Source: Faunimonas pinastri
GTDB lineage: Bacteria; Pseudomonadota; Alphaproteobacteria; Rhizobiales; Afifellaceae
Reading direction: 5' to 3'
Length of the DNA: 64,000 bases
Assembly (NCBI RefSeq): GCF_900110915.1
Contig: NZ_FOFG01000002.1
Location: forward strand, 372,001 to 436,000
In this document: positions 18,754 to 27,750 of the stretch, in pieces
How positions within the stretch are numbered: the first letter of the stretch is position 1
Layout: every line of letters begins with the position of its first letter
Made by a program: the position numbers and the translations under genes
Notes under the pieces: model-generated
What the model saw: only the letters and a program-made list of their open reading frames with translations
What the model was told of the DNA's origin: nothing
Databases searched by the model: none

Positions 18754-18966
18754 TCAGAGATAGAACAGGCCCAGATCCCGGACGATATCCCAGAGCGCAT
18801 CGACCGCTTGGGGCTGCGCTCGTCCGTCGAGGGCTTCAGCCGCGTCGTGCGGGGAGCCCCCCGCGCGGATCGAGCGCGCCAGCGTCACCGCCGCCCTCCG
18901 TCTATAGGGGCAGCTCTCGTTCAGGTTCACGTGTAGCAGCGCGGCAATGTCGGCATCTTGATGCAT
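18754..18966 (-). CDS. Small hypothetical protein
   Basis: 70 aa, soluble, with LNESCPYRRRAAVTLARSIR and a C-terminal ALWDIVRDLGLFYL. A textbook AGGAGG lies 8 bp upstream of the ATG (around 18975), the best evidence that this short frame is translated. No family recognised. It stands alone between two non-coding stretches. Confidence 0.55.
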   Translation of the reverse strand: MHQDADIAALLHVNLNESCPYRRRAAVTLARSIRAGGSPHDAAEALDGRAQPQAVDALWDIVRDLGLFYL

Positions 18967-18984
18967 CGGCTTTTCCTCCTGCCG

Positions 18985-19654
18985 AAGAGAAAGGATCTTT
19001 AGCCGGGGCTGGTTCTCCGATTGACAATTTGTCGCAGATGGAGTGTTGCTCGGACGAAGCCATCGCTTTTGACCGTCGTCCCCGCGCCCTCATCTTCGCC
19101 GGCGGATCTGAGATCCAGCGAGCCTTACCGTAACTCCTCGGAAAACGCGAAAAACCGGAAGTCTACCGGACCGTTCTTCCCGTCTCGCAACTCAGCTTTT
19201 CTCGCGCCACCATGGAGAGCTGCCGCGGTTGCGGCTCTCTTTCGCCAGCCTCTTGCGCAGGATCTACCGCGCTGGTCGACCGTCCGGGCGGCGCCGATGA
19301 AGCAAGCATCCGAGAGACCGGCGACGTCCTCCCACCGCACAGTTGGACATCGCCAAGTCGTGCGCCCTGCCGCCAACCATGCCCCACTGGTCAGCCAGCG
19401 TCGGTGGCGCGCATCAGCGGCGTGTCGGGATCGCACGGCCATGCCGCTGACATGGCAGCCGGGCGGCTAGCGCTGCCGCGTATTCAGCTCACGAACGACG
19501 CGGATCAGCCGCCATAACTGTGCAGCGCCACTCGCCGGCCATAGGCGCGCACGTCAAGGGCTCGGGATAGGCCATCTAGATTGCTTCTTCCGTTTGGCAA
19601 TGTAGTAGGTTCTCAGGGCGCTACCGCTCGAACCCCGGCGTGAGGCAAGACTGC
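18985..19654. other. Long non-coding or decayed stretch
   Basis: About 670 bp without a believable gene. Several open frames exist on both strands, but all read as Arg/Ser/Ala-rich noise. On the minus strand, the short end QLWRLIRVVRELNTRQR (about 19470-19530) looks like the C-terminus of a lost protein. Best read as a degraded gene or old insertion site. Confidence 0.4.
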
Positions 19655-20245
19655 ATGCACTCTGAGAGACTGAAGGCGTTTACCGACGGCGTCCTGGCGG
19701 TGATCATCACCATCATGGTTCTTGAGCTGAAGCCGCCACACGGCGCGACCCCGGAAGCACTCCTGGAGCTCATGCCGGTGTTTCTGAGCTATGTGCTTAG
19801 CTTCATCTACGTCGCCATCTACTGGAACAACCATCATCACTTTTTCACGCTGGCACCGAAGGTGAATGGCACAGTTCTGTGGTGCAACCTGCATCTCCTG
19901 TTCTGGATCTCTCTCATCCCCTTCACGACAGCATGGATGGGAGAACACGAGTTGCAGCCTTGGCCTACTGCGGTTTACGGCTTCGTTCTTCTCGCCTGCG
20001 CCGTCGCCTGGGCCCTCATGCAGGCTTCGATCATTCGCCTGCAGGGGCCGAACTCCGAATTGCGAGAAGCAACCGGCCGCGACTGGAAGGGCAAGGCTTC
20101 GCCGATCCTTTACTTGATCGGGATCGCGCTCGCCTTCGTCACACCGATCCTGGCTGACGTCATCTACGCTGCTGTCGCCGGGATGTGGCTGATCCCGGAT
20201 CGACGCGTGCAGACGGTTGTCCAGCGCAAGCACCAGGACGACTAG
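19655..20245 (+). CDS. TMEM175-family (DUF1211) membrane protein, putative cation channel
   Basis: 196 aa with about six membrane helices. The first helix carries the family signature: RLKAFTDGVLAVIITIMVLE (FSDGVxAIxxTLLVLE in relatives). IYVAIYWNNHHHFF marks the end of helix 3. Bacterial members of this family form potassium-permeable channels. ATG 19655 (MHSERLKAF) was taken as start because it sits just before the signature; a GTG at 19640 is possible. The gene lies alone in a loosely packed region. Confidence 0.82.
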   Translation: MHSERLKAFTDGVLAVIITIMVLELKPPHGATPEALLELMPVFLSYVLSFIYVAIYWNNHHHFFTLAPKVNGTVLWCNLHLLFWISLIPFTTAWMGEHELQPWPTAVYGFVLLACAVAWALMQASIIRLQGPNSELREATGRDWKGKASPILYLIGIALAFVTPILADVIYAAVAGMWLIPDRRVQTVVQRKHQDD

Positions 20246-20255
20246 CCTCCTGTTC

Positions 20256-20474
20256 TCAGGCAGGCATCGGCGTGTTGTAGAAAATGTCGGCGCGTCTCGC
20301 CCGCTCGAAGATGCCGTCGGCGCTGGACGAGACCATGATTTCGCGCGAGGCGTTCACGTCCAATTTTAGGCGCGCCTTCCCATGCATCTCGTGAGGCTGC
20401 ACCTCGGCGCGCTCGCGGAGCTTCATGGCATGGATGGTCGTTGTGACATCCTCATCGAACTGACCACGCTGCAT
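20256..20474 (-). CDS. Hypothetical protein, possibly the intact end of a frameshifted gene
   Basis: 72 aa from ATG 20474. Codon use with GC-rich third positions looks coding (EDVTTTIHAMKLRERAEVQP, then SSADGIFERARRADIFYNTP). Upstream on the same strand another frame (MGVQQKAFQHEMQGAYAGVG, 20480-20660) also looks protein-like but is not in phase, so the real gene may be a longer one broken by a frameshift near 20480-20560. No family recognised. Confidence 0.35.
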   Translation of the reverse strand: MQRGQFDEDVTTTIHAMKLRERAEVQPHEMHGKARLKLDVNASREIMVSSSADGIFERARRADIFYNTPMPA

Positions 20475-20651
20475 CAAAAGTTTGTAGTGGCCAAACCGCT
20501 TGAAGAATCCGAGGCGGTATTGGCCGGGGCTTCGAAGTCCTGCATCCGGCATGCAAGCGCTTGCTCGCAAGAGCCGGCTCTCCTCCTGGGGTTCCCGACG
20601 CCGGCATAGGCTCCCTGCATCTCGTGCTGGAAGGCTTTCTGCTGCACGCCC

Positions 20652-20870
20652 ATGTCGCTTCTCTCGCTCGTCACCGATGACCTGGCCGCGGGACGGCTGG
20701 TCCGCTCGGCCCATTCCGATAATCCGGAAGCGGCGCTTTGGGCGCTATACCCCTCGCGACGATTGCTCAGCGCGCGGGCGTCTGTTTCTCGCATACCTCG
20801 TAAAGGCTTTTCCGAAGGGCACGCTCGACGAGATGGCAGCCTTTATCGACGAGAAGCTACCGCCGTCGGG
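20652..20870 (+). pseudogene. Remnant of a LysR-type regulator C-terminus
   Basis: The + strand reads LVTDDLAAGRLVR and then ALWALYPSRRLLSAR, the end of the LysR substrate-binding domain (typical text: DDLAxGRLVRxL...xxWxLYPSRR.LSARVRxFxDFL). The continuation RGRLFLAYLVKAF appears in another frame, so a frameshift lies near 20780. There is no N-terminal HTH domain. It is a truncated, frameshifted fragment overlapping the end of the HxlR gene. Confidence 0.6.
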
Positions 20871-21241
20871 CTTGCTTGCCATCGCTCGCGTTCCGAGAAG
20901 ATCTCTGCGACCGTCTCCATGTTGTCACTTCCCCAGTTGCAGAGCGGTACCAATGCCTGCGCCAGGCTGTGGCCAAGCGGTGTGAGAGTGTAGTCCACAC
21001 GCGGCGGAACCTCCTGATAGTCCCTCCGGGTCACGATGCCGTCGGCCTCCAGCTCCCTCAGCTGCTGGATCAGCATCTTGTCGCTGACGCCGCGCACAGC
21101 GCGTTTGAGGGCGCCGTAGCGGTTGGAGCCTTGGATCAGGAAGTAGATGATGAGCGGCTTCCACTTGCCCGCGATGACGCGGAGCGTCGCGTCAAGCCCG
21201 CAGGTGAAGCCGGTAGCAGGGTCCGAAGGTGCCGCAGTCAT
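20843..21241 (-). CDS. HxlR-family winged-helix transcriptional regulator
   Basis: 132 aa. The HxlR signature is clear: CGLDATLRVIAGKWKPLIIY, then RYGALKRAVRGVSDKMLIQQ, ELEADGIVTRRDYQEVPPRV and YTLTPLGHSLAQAL. A single Cys near residue 14 (FTCGLD) is at the place where thiol- or quinone-sensing members carry theirs. ATG 21241 gives the usual length of 110-135 aa. It is divergent from an SDR oxidoreductase, with a palindromic operator between them, the standard layout for a regulator controlling its neighbour and itself. Confidence 0.9.
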   Translation of the reverse strand: MTAAPSDPATGFTCGLDATLRVIAGKWKPLIIYFLIQGSNRYGALKRAVRGVSDKMLIQQLRELEADGIVTRRDYQEVPPRVDYTLTPLGHSLAQALVPLCNWGSDNMETVAEIFSERERWQASPTAVASRR

Positions 21242-21249
21242 TTTTCCAT

Positions 21250-21281
21250 ACTTACAAAAAGGTGCATACTTGTTTGTAGGT
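21250..21281. promoter_or_regulatory. Palindromic operator between hxlR-like gene and SDR gene
   Basis: Imperfect inverted repeat ACTTACAAAAAGG (21250-21262) and CTTGTTTGTAGGT (21269-21281) with a 6-bp spacer. It lies 9 bp from the regulator's start codon and 47 bp from the SDR start, and the AT-rich TAC...GTA shape fits HxlR/YodB-type operators. Confidence 0.65.
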
Positions 21282-21327
21282 ACGTGAGCCATCAGTTTTG
21301 CGCCAGGCCAAAACTGGAGACACGAGC

Positions 21328-22062
21328 ATGAACAGACTGGAGGGCAAGACGGCAGTGGTGACCGGCGGCGGGACGGGCATCGGCTTCGCCACGGCAAAAC
21401 GCTTCATCAAGGAGGGCGCTTTCGTCTACATCACCGGGCGCCGGCGCGAGCAGCTCGACAAGGCGGTCGCGGAACTGGGCCCGAACGCCCGTGCTGTGCA
21501 GGGATCTGTTTCAGATCTCGACGATCTCGCGCGGTTGTTCGAGACGGTGAAGTCGGAACGCGGATCGCTCGACATTCTCTGTGCCAATGCCGGGTTTGGC
21601 GAGCTGGTGCCACTGGGGCAGATTACCGAGGAGCAATATGCCCGCGCATTCGACGCGAACGTCAAGGGCGTGCTCTTCACCGTCCAGGCGGCGCTGCCGC
21701 TGATGCGGGAGGGCGGATCGATCATCCTCACGGGCTCCACCACGAGCGTGATGGGCACCCCGGCATTCAGCGTCTACAGCGCGACCAAGGCGGCGGTGCG
21801 CAACTTCGCGCGGAGCTGGGCGCAGGATCTGCGCGGCACCGGCATCCGCGTGAACGTGCTGTCGCCCGGGCCGACGCTTACCGAGCTGGCCGAAGAAGTT
21901 GTTGGTCGCGACGCGATGATCGAGATGGGATCGGGGACGCCGATCGGTCATGTTGGGGCACCGTCCGAGATCGCGGCGGTGGCGGCATTCCTTGCCTCTT
22001 CGGACAGCAGCTTCATGACCGGGAGCGAAGTATTCGCGGACGGAGGGCTCGCGCAGATTTGA
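21328..22062 (+). CDS. SDR-family NAD(P)-dependent oxidoreductase
   Basis: 244 aa classical short-chain dehydrogenase. TGGGTGIGFATAKRF is the TGxxxGxG cofactor loop, CANAGFGELVPLG holds NAG, and SVYSATKAAVRNFARSW gives the catalytic YxxxK, with an upstream Ser in ILTGSTTSVMG. The C-terminus GSEVFADGGLAQI is typical. The start at ATG 21328 has GGAG 9 bp upstream. Substrate unknown. Paired with a divergent HxlR regulator, so probably induced by a reactive aldehyde, quinone or similar stress (inference). Confidence 0.9.
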   Translation: MNRLEGKTAVVTGGGTGIGFATAKRFIKEGAFVYITGRRREQLDKAVAELGPNARAVQGSVSDLDDLARLFETVKSERGSLDILCANAGFGELVPLGQITEEQYARAFDANVKGVLFTVQAALPLMREGGSIILTGSTTSVMGTPAFSVYSATKAAVRNFARSWAQDLRGTGIRVNVLSPGPTLTELAEEVVGRDAMIEMGSGTPIGHVGAPSEIAAVAAFLASSDSSFMTGSEVFADGGLAQI

Positions 22063-22262
22063 TCGCAGCGGCGGCGACCGGTGCGCTATTCGCGTGCCGG
22101 TCGCACGGTGGTACCGGTGGACGTTGCCCCGTCATTCGCTTCTTCAATTTCCATGGGCTAGAAGCCCATTGGGGCTCTTCATGGCCATGGTCGGGCCTGG
22201 GTGAAAATCCCACAGGGCGCGCGACACTTGGAAGTCGGGCGTTGATGGCGCAAGCTTTTGAG

Positions 22263-22743
22263 ATGAACTCGTACCCACGGATTGACCTGATGCTCCTGCG
22301 CCAGATCGGCTGGGATGAATGGGACCCCATCGGGATCCGCTCCTGGGATGATGACGCATGGAAGACTGTCCGCAGCAGACGAATACGACAACTACATGCA
22401 ACATCTCGCCTACATGTTGCTGAACGGCAAATCCTCCGAGGAGGCGGTAAAATATCTGGAATGGATCGGCTCCGAGTGGATGGCCCTGGGCTCTCCGACG
22501 GATGGATCGCGCGCTGCATCAGAGAAGACAGTCGCCGCTGTCCGCGCTTACCTTCGCGAGATTTCCGAACAGAGTGACGAGCCTGAAAGGCTAAGTCTAT
22601 TGTGTCGGGGCCGGATGAAACCATGCCGGGCTACTGTTGATGACGTGAAAAGAAAGCTGCAGGCCGATTACGGTCGGAACGCTTCTTCGACCTCCACAGC
22701 GAGGAGGCCGGACGCGCGTATAAGGCTCGGCACCGAAGAATAG
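22263..22743 (+). pseudogene. Frameshifted small gene (DUF1871-like)
   Basis: Two frames join into one plausible protein. From ATG 22263 the frame reads MNSYPRIDLMLLRQIGWDEW followed by DPIGIRSWDDDAWK; the next frame continues ADEYDNYMQHLAYMLLNGKS, then EEAVKYLEWIGSEWMALG. The order (GWxxWDPIG, then DEYDxY, then a helical tail) resembles DUF1871-like small proteins. The break is near 22350-22375. Either a real frameshift mutation or a sequencing error. The upper end is uncertain; the second frame stays open to 22743, but the convincing part ends near 22590. Confidence 0.55.
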
Positions 22744-22845
22744 GCCTTCGGTTTGCAGAGGAAGGGCTACCCCGGCCTCATTTTCCTGCGTGAGATCCAA
22801 CGCTGGGCGGCTTGCGACGGGAGCCCTGCAGGTCCACGCTCATTC

Positions 22846-24426
22846 TCAATAAGTCTCAAGCGTCACCCGCAACTCACTGAAGTCGTTGCGCGCGAGGCGA
22901 GCCGGATCGATGAACACGTAGAGCGCGCCGACATCGCCCGGCGTCCAGTGCATTGCCCCATCGCTGGCGACCTGAAAGAGCAGGAGTTCACCGGAGATCT
23001 CGTCTCCCCGAGCAGGCTGGATAACATCCGGAGTGCCGCCCATCCGGTGTGGACGATTGCCGTCGAGGGTTCGCCAGTCCGGCTCAAGTTCACGCAGGAG
23101 ATCGGCAGGGATCAGGTCGCGTAGCTTCGGTGACGTGTAATAATCAGCCGCAATCTGGGTCTGCGCCGCGGCGAGGCCATGGCGCGCCAGATCGAGCAGA
23201 GATCCGTTTAGTCGACGCGGAGTTCCCACTCCGATTCGGGCCCCCATGAGGAACCAGTACGGTGAGCGGTCGTCGACCAGCTTCTGCCTGAGTTCCGCCC
23301 ACTCTGCCGATGGCAGCGGCGAATCCAGATCGCGGGATGAAACCCATTTCCGAAGCGCTGCCAAACGCTGTCTGGCGTCCTGCCGCCACGCCAAGTGAGC
23401 ATCCTGGGATGCCTTCATCGCGTTCTGTACCGCGACGGCGTCTCCGGTTTCCCCAAGGAAGCGTCGCGCAGATTCGAGGTCGCTAATCCTCTCTTCATGC
23501 TGCGGGCGGTTCGGAGACTGTTCTGCTTGGCCCCTTAATCGAGCGAGAGCTTGATCCAGCGACGCCGTGGCTTCTCCGATCCAGCCTGGCCGCTTCATGT
23601 GGATCCGGTCCTGTTTGGTCATAGGCAGCAGGTTCTCGGCCAGCTTGCGCTCGATGCTGTCGAGGACATACAGGACGCCGCGCCAGCTGAACGGTGCCAG
23701 CTCCGTGCGCATCCAGTCCGTCGTCGCGGGGCGAGCAGGCGCGCCGTCATAGAGCGTGCCCGCGAAGTCCTCGGGGATGATCGTTCTCTCGGTCGAGCCT
23801 TCCACCGATCGGCTGGGAATCGTCACCAGATCGACCGGCCAGCGACGCCAACGTGTCGGGATGTCGTTTTGACTGCGGACGAACCCGTAATCAGGTCCGC
23901 TGAAGGTCTCGTCGGCGACCGGCAAGGTTCCCGGCGGGGGCTCCCGCTCAGGCCCGAGTTCCTCGATAGGGAGAACGTGAACCGCCTTGTTGTTGTCCTC
24001 GATGAAGGATTCCTGCCCGTTCAGGAACAGCAACAGCCATCCCTCGCGTGGCCCGAGGCCACCCCAGAGCTCGGCGGGCAGATCGGCACAGGCAATCTGC
24101 GCCAGGAAATGCAGCGGCGTCTCGCCGCGATCTGGATGATCGGTGGAGGGTCCGCACGGCCAGACCGCATGGTCCGGCATCCTCGGCAGTCCGCCCAGCC
24201 AGGAGCGCGGCTCTTCCCCGAAGCGCACGGGAACCTGCCGCCGAAGAACGACCGAGATAGGCTCGCTGAGCGGAGATCGATCGTCCGGCGGCGATGACTG
24301 CCCTGACAATCGACCCGTGTCGGCAGGAGCAGAACGCTGGATAGCCTTGATCGCCCTTCGCCCGTACACCCTGAGGAGGGCGAAGACTGCCATAGCAATC
24401 AGAATCCACGGCAGCTTATGAGCCAT
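22846..24426 (-). CDS. DUF1963 (YwqG-like) domain protein with N-terminal membrane anchor
   Basis: 526 aa. One N-terminal membrane helix (PWILIAMAVFALLRVYG), a short linker, then a DUF1963 region split over the chain: SWLGGLPRMPDHAVWPC with HFLAQIACADLPAELWGGLG at about residues 75-130, and ELLLFQVASDGAMHW followed by GDVGALYVFIDPARLARNDF at the C-terminus. A long helical insert (about 270-400) separates the halves. This is longer than usual YwqG proteins. Function of the family is unknown. It stands alone in the loosely packed region. Confidence 0.8.
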   Translation of the reverse strand: MAHKLPWILIAMAVFALLRVYGRRAIKAIQRSAPADTGRLSGQSSPPDDRSPLSEPISVVLRRQVPVRFGEEPRSWLGGLPRMPDHAVWPCGPSTDHPDRGETPLHFLAQIACADLPAELWGGLGPREGWLLLFLNGQESFIEDNNKAVHVLPIEELGPEREPPPGTLPVADETFSGPDYGFVRSQNDIPTRWRRWPVDLVTIPSRSVEGSTERTIIPEDFAGTLYDGAPARPATTDWMRTELAPFSWRGVLYVLDSIERKLAENLLPMTKQDRIHMKRPGWIGEATASLDQALARLRGQAEQSPNRPQHEERISDLESARRFLGETGDAVAVQNAMKASQDAHLAWRQDARQRLAALRKWVSSRDLDSPLPSAEWAELRQKLVDDRSPYWFLMGARIGVGTPRRLNGSLLDLARHGLAAAQTQIAADYYTSPKLRDLIPADLLRELEPDWRTLDGNRPHRMGGTPDVIQPARGDEISGELLLFQVASDGAMHWTPGDVGALYVFIDPARLARNDFSELRVTLETY

Positions 24427-24794
24427 GACTTCGATCTATCCTTTCGTTCCCGGATACCGGCCAAGCAACGGAACTTCCCGTCGATGCGGACCACTCCGGG
24501 CGAAGCGCTCGAAGGTTTGTTAGCGCAGGCAGAAGAGAAAGTGGCGTTCGACTTTCCCAAACGAGGCTCATGCCTCCAGTCTTCGTTCAAACCGACGAAG
24601 ACTCGTCCTCGCGGGACCGGAATGAAGGTCTCACGCATCCGAGCATCTTGGCCTCCGTCCGCAAACTCTCCCCGCTCCCGGAAAGGGCGGGACGGCGTGC
24701 GCGGAACGAAGGGCCTCCCCCTTCCGACGGCGACCCTGCGGGATATCCAGTAGCGCAGCCGGTGCAGCGGTCCGGTTCGCGCTGGGGCTCCCGC
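24427..24794. other. Non-coding stretch before the sugar transporter
   Basis: About 370 bp between the divergently oriented upstream side of the DUF1963 gene and the end of the ABC ATPase gene. No frame with coding character on either strand and no clear terminator hairpin. It must contain the DUF1963 gene promoter. Confidence 0.4.
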
Positions 24795-25541
24795 TTATGC
24801 GAGCCCGGTGATCGCCTTCAGCAGCGTGTCGGGACTGAAATCGGAGGTTGGCCGGTCGGCCACGACCTCACCCAGCCGCAACACCGTAACGCGATCCGTC
24901 ACCTCCAGCACATGCGGGAGCGTGTGCGAGATGAAGACGACGCCGAGGCCATTCGCCTTCGCCTGCCGGATGACGTTCAGCACCTCGATCGACTGCTGCG
25001 CGCCCAGATGGTTAGTCGGCTCGTCCAGCAGGATCACCTTGTTGGCCCAGGCGACGGCACGCCCGATCGCCACCGCCTGACGCTGGCCGCCGGAGAGCTT
25101 CGACACGGGCCGCCCGGCGGACGGGACGGTGATGCCGACCCTCGTCAGTTCCTGGCGCGCCTTGTCGCGCATCGCCTTTTCGTCGAGGAACCCGAGGCGT
25201 CCAAGGAGCCCCTTGCGCAGAACCTCACGGCCGAGAAAGACGTTGGCGGCGACGGTCAGGTCCGGCGCGATTCCGGCATCCTGGTAGAGCGTCTCCACCC
25301 CCGCCTCCAGCGCATCGTGGGGCGAACGCCAGTGACGCGGTTTGCCTTCCAGGATGATCTCGCCCGAATCGGGCGGGTTCACGCCGGACAGGATCCGGAC
25401 CAGCGTCGACTTGCCGGCTCCGTTGTCGCCGACCAGGCCGACCACCTCGCCCGCGCCGACCGAAAAGTCGACGCCGTTCAGCGCAACAACGCTGCCATAG
25501 GACTTGCGGATATCGCGCACGGCATAAAGCGGCTCGGTCAT
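24795..25541 (-). CDS. Sugar ABC transporter ATP-binding protein (single-domain, FrcA type)
   Basis: 248 aa with one ATPase domain, unlike RbsA/XylG proteins, which carry two. Walker A GDNGAGKST, Q-loop YQDAGI, signature LSGGQRQAVAIGRA, Walker B KVILLDEPT and switch His in FISHTLP are all present. NHLGAQQSIEVL after Walker B is typical for FrcA-like ATPases of rhizobia. It overlaps the permease gene by 4 bp. It energises uptake of a monosaccharide by the permease and binding protein encoded upstream. Confidence 0.9.
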   Translation of the reverse strand: MTEPLYAVRDIRKSYGSVVALNGVDFSVGAGEVVGLVGDNGAGKSTLVRILSGVNPPDSGEIILEGKPRHWRSPHDALEAGVETLYQDAGIAPDLTVAANVFLGREVLRKGLLGRLGFLDEKAMRDKARQELTRVGITVPSAGRPVSKLSGGQRQAVAIGRAVAWANKVILLDEPTNHLGAQQSIEVLNVIRQAKANGLGVVFISHTLPHVLEVTDRVTVLRLGEVVADRPTSDFSPDTLLKAITGLA

Positions 25542-26551
25542 GTTCCTCTCCTCGCGGCGGACGAGAGGCCCTGGATGCCGACCGCTCCCGCGATCAGGCC
25601 TGCCACGACGATCTGTTGCCAGTTCGGCTCGACGCCGATCAGGATAAGCCCGGAGAGCACGGACGTCGTGATCAGCGCGCCGATGAATGTGCCGGAAATC
25701 TTGCCCGTTCCCCCGAAGAGGCCGATGCCGCCGATGACGCAGGCCGCGACGGCCGAGAGTTCGCCCCCGCGCCCGGAAAGCGGCGAACCGGAGCCCAGAC
25801 GGAAATAGACGAAGGCGCCGGCGAGCCCCGACAGGATGCCGGAAAGAAGATAGATCTTCGTCAGATGGCGCTTCACGTCGATGCCGGCGCCGCGGGCGGC
25901 GAACGGGTTCGAACCGATCGCGTAGGTCCAGCGTCCGAAGCGCGTGAGGCCGAAGAAGGCCCAGGCGATGGCCATGATGACGAGAACGGCGATCACCGGC
26001 ACGGTGAGGACGCCGAGATAGCGCAGGTTGCCGACATAGATGACCGCCGTCGGCCCGCCGGCCACCTGCACGCCGCGCGTCAGGACCAGGCTGACGCCCG
26101 CCGCCGCGCCCAGCGTGGCCAGCGTCGCGATGAAGGGCGTGATGTTGGCGACGTTGATCAGGAAGGCGTTGACCAGCCCGACGACGGCGCCGGTCGCCAT
26201 CGCGCACAGGACGCCGACCACGATGGTCAGCGCGGGGTCGACGCCCGCCTGGTTCAGCGCCCGGACGGCCAGCGCCATGACAACGCCGGACAGTCCGAGC
26301 GTGGAGCCGACGGACAGGTCGATCCCGCGGGACACGATGACGAAGGTCTGGCCGATCGCCATCAGCACGACCGGCGAGAAATCCTGCAGGATGTTGGCGG
26401 CCGCCGGCAGCGACAGGAAGCGGGGATTGATCGACGCGAAGACGACGACCATCACGGCGAAGATACCAAGAAGGACGACGTCCTGGCGCAGCAGGAAATC
26501 CCGAAGCCCGCCGCCTCGTGGAGAGGCGGCGGGAGCAGTGTTTTTGGTCAT
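25538..26551 (-). CDS. Sugar ABC transporter permease (RbsC/FrcC family)
   Basis: 337 aa, about ten membrane helices. SRGIDLSVGSTLGLSGVVMA and NAFLINVANITPFIATLATL are the hallmarks of the ribose/fructose/xylose permease family; YAIGSNPFAARGAGIDVKRH is the cytoplasmic loop that contacts the ATPase. The start lies 55 bp after the binding-protein gene and the stop overlaps the ATPase start by 4 bp, so the three form one operon in the order binding protein, permease, ATPase. Confidence 0.93.
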   Translation of the reverse strand: MTKNTAPAASPRGGGLRDFLLRQDVVLLGIFAVMVVVFASINPRFLSLPAAANILQDFSPVVLMAIGQTFVIVSRGIDLSVGSTLGLSGVVMALAVRALNQAGVDPALTIVVGVLCAMATGAVVGLVNAFLINVANITPFIATLATLGAAAGVSLVLTRGVQVAGGPTAVIYVGNLRYLGVLTVPVIAVLVIMAIAWAFFGLTRFGRWTYAIGSNPFAARGAGIDVKRHLTKIYLLSGILSGLAGAFVYFRLGSGSPLSGRGGELSAVAACVIGGIGLFGGTGKISGTFIGALITTSVLSGLILIGVEPNWQQIVVAGLIAGAVGIQGLSSAARRGT

Positions 26552-26606
26552 TCCGGAGTTCCCTGTTCGATGCGCAGACCTCGGTGCCGTTGCCGGTCCG
26601 GCCGGA

Positions 26607-27560
26607 TCACTCCGAGTAGACGTACTTTTCGTTCTCCGAGAGGTTGTCCTTGGTGATCACCACATTCGGGATCACGGCGTTCTTCTGGATCTTGTCGGTG
26701 TCCTTGCCCGAGACCTTCGCCAGCGCGAACTCCATGGCCATGTTGGCCTCCTCGCTGGGGCGCTGGGCGACCAGGGCGGTAACGACGCCGTCCTTCAGCG
26801 CGTCCACCTCGGCCTGGTAGGCGTCGTAGCCGACAAGCTTGACCTTGCCCGTCTTGCCGGAATTGCGGATCGCCGCGACCGCGCCCTGGGTATTGGTGCC
26901 GTCGAGCGCGAAAACGCCGGCGAGGTCGGGCTGGTCGAGAAGAACGGTGTTCACGGCCGAGGTGGCGCGATCGGGCTGGCTCTGGGAGTACTGGATGCCG
27001 ACGATCTTGATGTCGGGATGGTTCTTCATCTCCTCCTCGAAGCCCTGCCGACGCAACGTGTTCGTGGTGGCCGAGGGCGAGGTCGCCATGATGAAGACCT
27101 TGCCCTTGTTGCCGATCTGCTCGGCCAGGGTCTGCGCCGCCTGGCGTCCGCCCGCGACGTTGTCGCCGGTGATGAAGGAGGTGACGGAGGACTGGTCGGT
27201 CACGGTCGTATCCACGGTGATGACCGGGATGCCCTGGATCTGCGCCTTGGTGACGCTCGCCTGCATCGAATCCGGGTCGGTCGGGCAGAAGATCAGCACG
27301 CTCACATTGTTGGCGAGCATGGCGTCGACGAACGGAAGCTGCTGCTGGGGCGAATATTCGCCGGAGCTTCCCTGCCAGTTCAGCTTCATGCCGAGGCGAT
27401 CGGCCGCTTGCTGCGCGCCCTTCTTCATCGCCTGGAAGAACGGATCGGACACCGTGCCCGGCACGAAGCCGACGGTGATGTCTGCGGCCTCGGCCTGAGC
27501 GGAGACAACAGCGGCGACGCCGAGCGCGAGGGCGACGGCGAGACTGCGAATGGACTTCAT
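26607..27560 (-). CDS. Periplasmic sugar-binding protein (RbsB/FrcB type)
   Basis: 317 aa with a signal peptide cleaved near AQAEAADI (about residue 25). The periplasmic-binding type I fold is shown by ITVGFVPGTVSDPFFQAMKK, NNVSVLIFCPTDPDSMQASV, GIPVITVDTTV and GVFALDGTNTQGAVAAIRNS. RBS GGGAGGAAA precedes the ATG by 7-8 bp. First gene of the transporter operon and likely the most expressed. The gene order and the single-domain ATPase match rhizobial fructose (Frc) systems, but the substrate cannot be fixed from sequence alone. Confidence 0.9.
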   Translation of the reverse strand: MKSIRSLAVALALGVAAVVSAQAEAADITVGFVPGTVSDPFFQAMKKGAQQAADRLGMKLNWQGSSGEYSPQQQLPFVDAMLANNVSVLIFCPTDPDSMQASVTKAQIQGIPVITVDTTVTDQSSVTSFITGDNVAGGRQAAQTLAEQIGNKGKVFIMATSPSATTNTLRRQGFEEEMKNHPDIKIVGIQYSQSQPDRATSAVNTVLLDQPDLAGVFALDGTNTQGAVAAIRNSGKTGKVKLVGYDAYQAEVDALKDGVVTALVAQRPSEEANMAMEFALAKVSGKDTDKIQKNAVIPNVVITKDNLSENEKYVYSE

Positions 27561-27750
27561 CGAAATTTCCTCCCGAGGATGCCGATCCTGGCCTTTTCCG
27601 GCTCTTCAAGGCATCGACGACGGGATACTCAGCGGCGGGGCGTATGACTGTCAAGGATCACATGTCCGAATGGCTGTTGCCGCCGTGTCTCGTATTCTTC
27701 CGGGAAGGCGCGTTCGGGGAACCGATCCGCGCGGGGGCATCATCCGCTTC

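Noticed and set aside
19021-19470. A 149-codon + strand frame in the gap after the small gene
   Set aside because: Ser/Arg/Pro-rich without any fold-like pattern or RBS; other frames across the same stretch are equally open.
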